From Microbacterium murale (GTDB taxonomy: Bacteria; Actinomycetota; Actinomycetes; Actinomycetales; Microbacteriaceae): DNA of 64,000 bases. The stretch covers positions 2,604,001 through 2,668,000 of the forward strand of contig NZ_JAUSXK010000001.1 in assembly GCF_030815955.1 (NCBI RefSeq). The letters run 5' to 3'. Position 1 is the stretch's first letter. Each line of letters opens with the position of its first letter. Positions 58,033 to 64,000 of this stretch are shown one piece after another. The notes beneath the pieces are model-generated. The model was given only the letters and a program-made list of their open reading frames with translations, had not been told where the DNA came from and did not search any database. A program made the position numbers and the translations under genes.

Positions 58033-61000
58033 ATGCGGATCGACACACAGGCACAGCGCGTCATCTTCAGTGCCAGCGATCTGAAGGCGGCCGCCGAGTG
58101 CGAGTTCGCGTGGTCTCGCGCGATCGACGCGAAGCTGGGTCGGGTCCCCGCCGTCGTCGAGCCTGAGGATGCCACGCTCGCGCGTGCGGCGAAGCTCGGT
58201 GACCTGCACGAGGTGAAGGTCCTCGAGGCATACCGGGAGCGCTTCGGCGCGGATGCCGTGCACGAAGTCGCCAAGGCGTCGTCCGCTGACGCGTCATCTC
58301 TCGCCGCCGTTGTCGCCGAGACCGGCGCGGCTCTGCGGTCCGACGCGAAGGTGCTGTTCCAGGCGGCGTTCTCGACCGATGAGTTCGTCGGCTTCGCCGA
58401 TTTCCTGCTGCGAGAAGACGACGGATCCTGGCGCGTCCAGGACTCCAAGCTCGCCCGAACGGCGCGGGTCACCGCTCTCATGCAGCTGGCGGCATATGTC
58501 GATCAGCTCGATGGTCTCGGCATCCCGCGCTCCGACCTGGTGGATCTCATCCTGGGCGACGGAACCATCAGCACTCACGCCGTCGACGACCTGCTGCCGC
58601 TTTTCCACGTGCGCCGCGCACGCCTGCGAGCCCTGATCGCCGACCGGCGGGTCGAGACCGGGGCCGCAGGGGAGCCGCTCGCGTGGGGCGATGACCGCGG
58701 CGACCTCGAGATCGTCGCCTGCGGACGCTGCGCGACCTGCACCGAGCAGGTGGATGCTCATCGTGATCTGCTCATGGTCGCGCGGATGCGTCCTGTGCAG
58801 CGTGCCCGCCTGCGAGCCGCCGGCATCGAGACGATCGACGACCTCGCAGCTGCGGCGTCCGCCCCCGACGGGATGAACGTCGACACCTTCGAGTCGCTCC
58901 GCGCGCAGGCACGACTGCAGTTGCGTGCCGACGCCGACGACGCGCCGACATTCGACGTCTACCACCCCGGCGCCATCCACACGCTGCCCCGGCCGAGCCG
59001 GGGAGACATCTTCTTCGACTTCGAAGGCGACCCGCTCTACACCGAGCATGCAGCCGACGGCCACGCACAGTGGGGGATCGACTATCTGTTCGGCTGGGTC
59101 GACAACGACGATCAGTACACGCCCCTGTGGGCCCACACGTTCGCGGACGAGAAGGTCGCGCTCGGGCAGTTCCTCGACTTCGTCGACGTCCGCCGCGCCG
59201 CCCATCCCGACATGCACATCTACCACTACGCACCGTACGAGACCTCGCATCTCGTCGCGATGGCCGCGCGCTACGGCATCCGCGAGTCCGACGTCGACAG
59301 GCTGCTGCGCGAGGGCGTGTTCGTCGACCTGTACCCGCTCGTGCTGCGCACTGTGCGGGTCGGGTCCCGCTCGTACTCGATCAAGAAGCTCGAACCGCTG
59401 TACATGGGCGAAGAGGTGCGCACCAGCGACGTGCAGAAGGGCGATGACTCGATCGTGCAGTACGTGGCCGCGCGTGCTCTCGCGGAGGCAGGGGAGAGCG
59501 CCGAGGCAGAATCGGTTCTCGACGATCTCGCCGACTACAACCGCTACGACTGCGTCTCCACCCGACGACTGCGCAATTGGCTGATCGAGATCGCCAAGGA
59601 GAAGGGCGTGAGCCCTGCACCGCCAGACGAGGCCGAAGAGCTCGTGTACGAGCCTTCGCACCGCTCGGTCGCACTGCTCGCCGATGCCGAGCGCGACGTC
59701 GAGGCCGGTGGCGACGGCGAGGTGCACCGCGTTGCGGCCGCGGCGATCGATTACTACCCGCGAGAGGCCAAGAGCTTCTGGGTGTCGCATTTCCAGCGAC
59801 TGCGCGAGCCGGTGTCGATGTGGGATCAGACGCGCGACGTCGTGAAGGTGGACGCCGCGCAGAGCACGCTCAGGCGCGACTGGGGTGTCGAAGAGGGCCG
59901 TCGTGTCTCCTCGCGTGACATCGAGATCCGAGGCGAGGTCTCACCGGGCACCACGCTGGGGCTGGGGGCCAACCCGTTCGCGCTGTATCCGTTCCCTGCA
60001 CCTTTCGACGCCGAGGCGCCGTCTCGCGCAGTGCACGTACCTCGCGCGGTCACGGTGGTCGAGGTACTCGACGATGGCTACGTCATCACCGAGACCGCCG
60101 TCGGCGGCCAGACGTGGGACGAGTTCCCGCTCGCGCTGACCCCGGCAGCACCGCCGCGCGTCGTGTCGCTCCAAGGGGCGATCGATGAGTGGGCTGATGC
60201 CGTGCACGAGGCGGCGCCGGCTTTTCCTGCAGATGCGGCGACCGACATCCTGCGCCGCATCCCACCCCGTACTCGGTCGCGAGGGGGGCTGCCCGCGGCA
60301 GGCGCCGGTGCTGCATGGGGGGAACGCACGATCGGCGCGATCGTGAAGGGCGTGCTCGACCTCGACCGCAGTTATCTCGCGGTGCAGGGCCCTCCCGGCA
60401 CGGGCAAGACCTACACAGGTTCGCGGGTCATCGCTCGGCTCGTGAACGAGCACGGTTTCCGCATCGGCGTCGTGGCGCAGTCGCACGCGATCATCGAGAC
60501 GCTGCTCGAGCGCGTTGTCGCGGACGGCGTGCCCCCAGGGCAGGTCGCGAAGGCCCCGAAGGACAAAGACAGCGACCCCGCGTACACGGCGATTCCGAAG
60601 AGCGGGATGGCGGCGTTCCTCGCCGAGCGTTCCGGCCAGGGTGTCGTCGTCGGAGGCACAGCGTGGGACTTCAGCAACACGGGCCGCGTGGAACGGCAGG
60701 GGCTCGACCTGCTCGTGATCGACGAGGCCGGGCAGTTCTCGCTCGCCTCCACGATCGCCGTCGCGGCGGGAGCGAAGAGCCTGCTGCTGCTCGGCGACCC
60801 CCAGCAGCTGCCGCAGGTGAGCCAGGGCGCACACCCGGAGCCGGTGGACACATCGGCGCTCGGCTGGGTCATGGACGGCGATGCCGTCATCAGCCCCGAG
60901 TACGGGTACTTCCTCGACCGCAGCTGGCGGATGCATCCTGCCGTCGCCGCACCGGTCTCACGCCTTTCGTATGCCGGCCAACTGGCCTCAGCACCCGGCA

Positions 61001-61512
61001 CCGATCAGCGAGCGGTCGCGGGTGTCGAACCCGGATTGCACGTCGTCTCGCTGCGTCACCGTCGCAATGCGACGCAGTCACCGGAGGAGGCGGCTGAGGT
61101 CGTGCGGATCGTGCGCGATCTGCTCGGCCGCGAGCTCATCGAACCGGGCGCATCTCCTCGGCCTCTGACAGAGTCGGACTTCATCGTCGTCGCGCCTTAC
61201 AACGCGCAGAAGCAGCTCGTGATCGATGCCCTTGCCGCCGCGGGACTCGCCGGAGTACCAGTCGGCACGGTCGACAACTTCCAGGGCAAGGAATCAGTCG
61301 TATCGATCACGACGCTCGCTGCTTCCAGCGGGCGGGATGCCCCGCGCGGACCCGAGTTCCTGCTGCTGCAGAACCGCCTCAATGTCGCGATCTCGCGGGC
61401 CCAAGTGGCGGCATACCTGGTGTACTCGCCTGCGCTGCTCGATGACCTGCCCCGCACCCCCGAGGGCGTCGCTCGGCTCAGCGCCTTCGCACGCCTGGTC
61501 GGCGCCGGGTAG
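58033..61512 (+). CDS. TM0106-type RecB-like nuclease fused to SF1 helicase
   Basis: 1159 aa. N-terminal RecB-like PD-(D/E)xK domain: SDLKAAAECEF (Cys 23), GFADFLLREDDGSWRVQDSK, MQLAAYVDQL (QxxxY), then C230xxC233xxC236; the four Cys suggest an iron-sulfur cluster. A second nuclease-like domain (IFFDFEGDPLY, about 325-490) is of RNase H type. The C-terminal SF1 helicase has Walker A GPPGTGKT (786-793), LVIDEAGQFSLAS, LLLGDPQQLPQ, VDNFQGKES and NVAISRAQ. It probably processes DNA ends or replication intermediates. TACGCT is 6 nt before the ATG. Confidence 0.9.
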   Translation: MRIDTQAQRVIFSASDLKAAAECEFAWSRAIDAKLGRVPAVVEPEDATLARAAKLGDLHEVKVLEAYRERFGADAVHEVAKASSADASSLAAVVAETGAALRSDAKVLFQAAFSTDEFVGFADFLLREDDGSWRVQDSKLARTARVTALMQLAAYVDQLDGLGIPRSDLVDLILGDGTISTHAVDDLLPLFHVRRARLRALIADRRVETGAAGEPLAWGDDRGDLEIVACGRCATCTEQVDAHRDLLMVARMRPVQRARLRAAGIETIDDLAAAASAPDGMNVDTFESLRAQARLQLRADADDAPTFDVYHPGAIHTLPRPSRGDIFFDFEGDPLYTEHAADGHAQWGIDYLFGWVDNDDQYTPLWAHTFADEKVALGQFLDFVDVRRAAHPDMHIYHYAPYETSHLVAMAARYGIRESDVDRLLREGVFVDLYPLVLRTVRVGSRSYSIKKLEPLYMGEEVRTSDVQKGDDSIVQYVAARALAEAGESAEAESVLDDLADYNRYDCVSTRRLRNWLIEIAKEKGVSPAPPDEAEELVYEPSHRSVALLADAERDVEAGGDGEVHRVAAAAIDYYPREAKSFWVSHFQRLREPVSMWDQTRDVVKVDAAQSTLRRDWGVEEGRRVSSRDIEIRGEVSPGTTLGLGANPFALYPFPAPFDAEAPSRAVHVPRAVTVVEVLDDGYVITETAVGGQTWDEFPLALTPAAPPRVVSLQGAIDEWADAVHEAAPAFPADAATDILRRIPPRTRSRGGLPAAGAGAAWGERTIGAIVKGVLDLDRSYLAVQGPPGTGKTYTGSRVIARLVNEHGFRIGVVAQSHAIIETLLERVVADGVPPGQVAKAPKDKDSDPAYTAIPKSGMAAFLAERSGQGVVVGGTAWDFSNTGRVERQGLDLLVIDEAGQFSLASTIAVAAGAKSLLLLGDPQQLPQVSQGAHPEPVDTSALGWVMDGDAVISPEYGYFLDRSWRMHPAVAAPVSRLSYAGQLASAPGTDQRAVAGVEPGLHVVSLRHRRNATQSPEEAAEVVRIVRDLLGRELIEPGASPRPLTESDFIVVAPYNAQKQLVIDALAAAGLAGVPVGTVDNFQGKESVVSITTLAASSGRDAPRGPEFLLLQNRLNVAISRAQVAAYLVYSPALLDDLPRTPEGVARLSAFARLVGAG

Positions 61513-61572
61513 TGGATGAAGGCGGCCAGTCAGACCGGCTGCGATGTCCCCGCCTGCTGTTACGTTGTCGCC

Positions 61573-61941
61573 ATGACATCCGAACCGACTCACCACTCGC
61601 TCAATTACGTCGAGCTGACCGTCACCGACCTCGCCGCGGCCAAGGCGTTCTACGCAGATGCTTTCGGCTGGCGATTCGTCGACTACGGCCCTGAGTATGC
61701 CGGCATCGTTTCGGCGACTGATGAAGGCCAAGAGGTCGGTGGTCTTCTGCTCGCGCTTCAGGCCCGTCCGAACGGAGGGCCATTCGTGCTGCTCTACTCG
61801 GCTGACCTCGACACGACCGCGAGCGGGATCGTCAGCGCCGGTGGCACGATCGTGCAGGAGGCGTACGCCTTCCCCGGCGGGCGTCGACTGCACTTCTCCG
61901 ACCCCAGCGGAAACGAGCTCGGGGTGTGGGCGTCGCAGTAA
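61573..61941 (+). CDS. VOC-superfamily protein
   Basis: 122 aa. VOC fold: NYVELTVTDLAAAKAFYADAFGWRFVDYGPEYAGIVSAT and LHFSDPSGNELGVWAS. Unknown substrate. TACGTT lies 6 nt before ATG 61573, so the upstream start (61516) is rejected. The stop is 15 nt from the convergent upp stop. Confidence 0.9.
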   Translation: MTSEPTHHSLNYVELTVTDLAAAKAFYADAFGWRFVDYGPEYAGIVSATDEGQEVGGLLLALQARPNGGPFVLLYSADLDTTASGIVSAGGTIVQEAYAFPGGRRLHFSDPSGNELGVWASQ

Positions 61942-61956
61942 CGGAGAGCGTCCGCC

Positions 61957-62589
61957 TCAGACCGTGCCGTACAACCGGTCGCCGGCGTCGCCGAGGCCGG
62001 GAACGATGTAGCCCTTCTCGTTCAGTCGCTCATCAAGGGCGCCCAGCACGAGCGTCACATCCCGGTCGCCGACCATCTTCTCGATCGCCTCGACGCCCTC
62101 CGGCGTGCCGAGGAGGCAGATGGCGGTGACATCCTGCGCGCCGCGCTTGAAGAGGAACTCGATCGCCGCGCCGAGAGATCCGCCCGTGGCGAGCATCGGG
62201 TCGATCGCGAAGCACTGACGGTCGCTGAGATCGTCGGGCAGACGCTCGGCGTAAGTCGTCGGCTCGAACGTCGTCTCATCGCGCACCATGCCGAGGAATC
62301 CGACCTCGGCCGTGGGCAGGAGCTTGACCATGCCTTCCAGCATGCCGAGCCCCGCGCGCAGGATCGGGACGACGATCGGGCGCGGCTCGGAGATCTTCAC
62401 ACCCATGGTGGTCGTGACCGGTGTCGTGATCTCGACGGGGGTCACCTTGACATTGCGCGTCGCCTCGTAGGCGAGCAGCGTCACGAGCTCCTCCGTCAGT
62501 TGGCGGAAGACCGGCGACGGGGTGCGCACATCGCGCAGCACCGAGAGCTTGTGGGTGACGAGAGGGTGGTCGGCGACGTGAACACGCAT
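61957..62589 (-). CDS. upp: Uracil phosphoribosyltransferase
   Basis: 210 aa. [63 protein letters not shown], and the PRPP-binding motif [15 protein letters not shown]. Converts uracil and PRPP to UMP in pyrimidine salvage. TACTCT lies 6 nt before the ATG (leaderless). Divergent from tadA; no regulator nearby. Confidence 0.97.
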   Translation of the reverse strand: MRVHVADHPLVTHKLSVLRDVRTPSPVFRQLTEELVTLLAYEATRNVKVTPVEITTPVTTTMGVKISEPRPIVVPILRAGLGMLEGMVKLLPTAEVGFLGMVRDETTFEPTTYAERLPDDLSDRQCFAIDPMLATGGSLGAAIEFLFKRGAQDVTAICLLGTPEGVEAIEKMVGDRDVTLVLGALDERLNEKGYIVPGLGDAGDRLYGTV

Positions 62590-62698
62590 GACTACAGAGT
62601 AATGCGCTGAACGTCGTCTGAACGATGTGGATGATCAGGTGCGCGTGGCGGATGAGGTCGTAGCACCGAAGTCGCCGATGCCGGAATAGGCTCAGATC

Positions 62699-63154
62699 AT
62701 GCGTGAGGCGGACGATGACGGGATGCGACGCGCCCTCGCGCTCGCCGCGGAGGCGGCTGCCGCAGGCGAAGTTCCCGTCGGTGCCGTCGTGCTCGACAGC
62801 GCTGGGCACGTCCTCGCGGAGGGGCGCAACACCCGCGAGCAGACGCATGACCCCACCGGGCACGCGGAGATCGTCGCGCTGCGGCGGGCCGCGGCAACCG
62901 TCGGTTCCTGGAATCTCGAGGGCCACACGCTGGTCGTCACTCTCGAGCCATGCGTGATGTGCGCCGGGGCGATTCTGCAATCGCGGATCGGTCGAGTGGT
63001 CTTCGGCGCCTGGGACGACAAGGCGGGAGCGGCGGGCTCGATGTACGACGTCCTGCGCGATCGGCGGCTGCCCTACCGAGCCGAGGTCATCGGCGGCGTG
63101 GCGGAAGACGCCGCGACAGTGCTGCTCCGCGACTTCTTCGAACGACGCCGCTGA
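62699..63154 (+). CDS. tadA: tRNA adenosine(34) deaminase
   Basis: 151 aa. Cytidine/deoxycytidylate-deaminase fold with zinc ligands and catalytic Glu in THDPTGHAEIVALR (H-A-E) and LEPCVMCAGAI (P-C-x-x-C). TadA deaminates A34 of tRNA-Arg to inosine; the length, VPVGAVVLD and final DFFERRR support this rather than another nucleoside deaminase. TAGGCT lies 6 nt before the ATG. Confidence 0.95.
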   Translation: MREADDDGMRRALALAAEAAAAGEVPVGAVVLDSAGHVLAEGRNTREQTHDPTGHAEIVALRRAAATVGSWNLEGHTLVVTLEPCVMCAGAILQSRIGRVVFGAWDDKAGAAGSMYDVLRDRRLPYRAEVIGGVAEDAATVLLRDFFERRR

Positions 63155-63170
63155 GTCAGGTCGCGGACAC

Positions 63171-64000
63171 TCAGTCCGAGGACTTCAGCACGAACACATC
63201 CGTCGGCGGCGTCGGGTCGATCGCCGGGCGGTAGATGTCGGGCTCGATGTAGATCGCACGGGCGATGGGCACGGCATCCCGAATCCGCTTCTCGATCTCG
63301 TCGATGTCGGCGGCAGCCTCGCGCACGGTCTTGTCCGACGTCAGCGCGATCTTCGCCGCGACGAGCAGCTCGTCGGGTCCGAGGTAGAGCGTCTTCAGGT
63401 GGATGAGCTTCTCCACGTCGGGACCGGAGGTGATGGCATCCATGATCAGGTCGAGATCGGCCTGGTTCGCGCCTTCGCCGACGAGCAGGCTCTCTTCGTC
63501 TCGATGCCGAGGATCACGGCGATCAGTACGAGGAGTATGCCGATCGCGAGCGTTCCGATCGCATCGAACACGCTGTTGCCGGTGATGATCGTCAGGCCGA
63601 CGCCGAGCAGCGCGAAGGTGAGACCCGTCAGCGCGCCGATGTCTTCCAGCAGCACGACCGGGAGCTCTGGGGCCTTCGCGCGGCGCACGAATGACACCCA
63701 CGACTGACCCTTCGTCCGCACGAGGTTGCTCTCCTTGACTGCAGTACGCAGCGAGAACGACTCCAGACCGATCGCGATGACCAGCACCACGAGCGGGAGC
63801 CACCACCACACCGGGTCGAGCGCGTGCGGGTGGGTCAGCTTGTCGATGCCTTCATAGATCGCGAACAGGCCACCGACGGAGAAGAGGATGATCGACACGA
63901 CGAATGCATAGACGTAGCGTTCACGCCCGTATCCGAACGGATGCTCTCGGTCAGCGGAGCGCTTGGCCTTGCGCCCGCCGAGCATGAGCAGCAGCTGGTT
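63171..64000 (-). pseudogene. Cation diffusion facilitator transporter, frameshifted, 5' end outside window
   Basis: Two frames join to one CDF (ZnT/Fief-type) protein. From the window edge, LLLMLGGRKAKRSADREHPFGYGRERYVYAFVVSIILFSVG with later membrane helices runs to GIETK; after this the other frame continues LLVGEGANQADLDLIMDAIT and the cytoplasmic ferredoxin-like C-domain ending FVLKSSD. The join is at about 63490-63496, where an extra AG (AAGAGAGCC for expected AAGAGCC) breaks the frame. This may be a true mutation or a base error; the protein would otherwise export divalent metals. Convergent with tadA. Confidence 0.75.

Noticed and set aside
57055..58263. 402-codon frame antisense to nadE
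   Set aside because: No domain, and nadE on the other strand is unmistakable.
1..64000. CRISPR arrays, prophage or complete IS elements
   Set aside because: No regularly spaced repeats, no phage structural genes, and no transposase or integrase were seen.

Overview
The window is chromosomal DNA of a high-GC Gram-positive actinobacterium, most likely a Microbacterium or another member of Microbacteriaceae. The evidence is protein-family content: CUT1 sugar transporters that lack their own ATPase, a DIP1984-type protein, an ECF41 sigma factor, DUF1048 with PadR, and a TM0106-type nuclease-helicase. Many genes also have a TANNNT hexamer 6-7 nt before the start codon, the actinobacterial pattern for leaderless transcripts. 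I see no rRNA, tRNA, CRISPR array, prophage or intact IS element.

Layout. 1-3.3 kb: a sigma-like protein, a GNAT, an XRE-cupin regulator, a small membrane protein and an HNH nuclease. 3.3-9.5 kb: a LacI repressor divergent from a GH39 beta-xylosidase operon (GH39, lipoprotein, two permeases), with one palindromic operator next to each start. 9.6-20.3 kb: single genes and small units (Nudix, esterase, chloramphenicol-type exporter behind a hairpin-rich leader, ArsR/SRPBCC/DHFR-like operon, HxlR/quinone reductase pair, a Y-family polymerase without an aromatic steric gate, SDR/XRE pair, secreted transglycosylase). 20.4-23.8 kb: TrmH methyltransferase and a PadR-DUF1048-ABC exporter operon with an operator-like promoter. 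23.8-30.9 kb: a second LacI-controlled sugar operon (GH2, lipoprotein, two permeases, YesL-like protein). 30.9-40.2 kb: VOC proteins, an SdhA/FrdA-like flavoprotein, two LysR regulators, exporters and an EamA/MarR pair sharing two palindromes. 40.1-42.9 kb: FUSC and Erm rRNA methylase, then an oxidoreductase divergent from its likely regulator, an ECF41 sigma factor. 43-51.8 kb: M20 peptidase, two MFS exporters, alkyltransferase, glycosylase, an orphan winged-helix regulator behind a Cys-rich leaderless uORF, and a DHA2 exporter behind a terminator-like attenuator. 51.9-64 kb: sbcDC, aldo-keto reductase, nadE, nuclease-helicase, VOC, upp, tadA and a frameshifted CDF transporter cut by the window end.

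How the genes work together. The two glycan operons each bring in oligosaccharides and cleave them; both have a strong hairpin between the binding-protein gene and the first permease gene, and both need an ATPase encoded elsewhere. Three resistance-type genes (Cml-type exporter, Erm, DHA2 exporter) each sit behind a structured leader with a possible leader peptide, suggesting ribosome-dependent attenuation. The most distinctive sequence-level signals are the mirror-image ECF41 promoter pair, the Cys-rich uORF, the attenuator in which the Shine-Dalgarno forms part of the terminator stem, and Ile at the polymerase steric gate. I did not find a wholly unknown multi-gene system.
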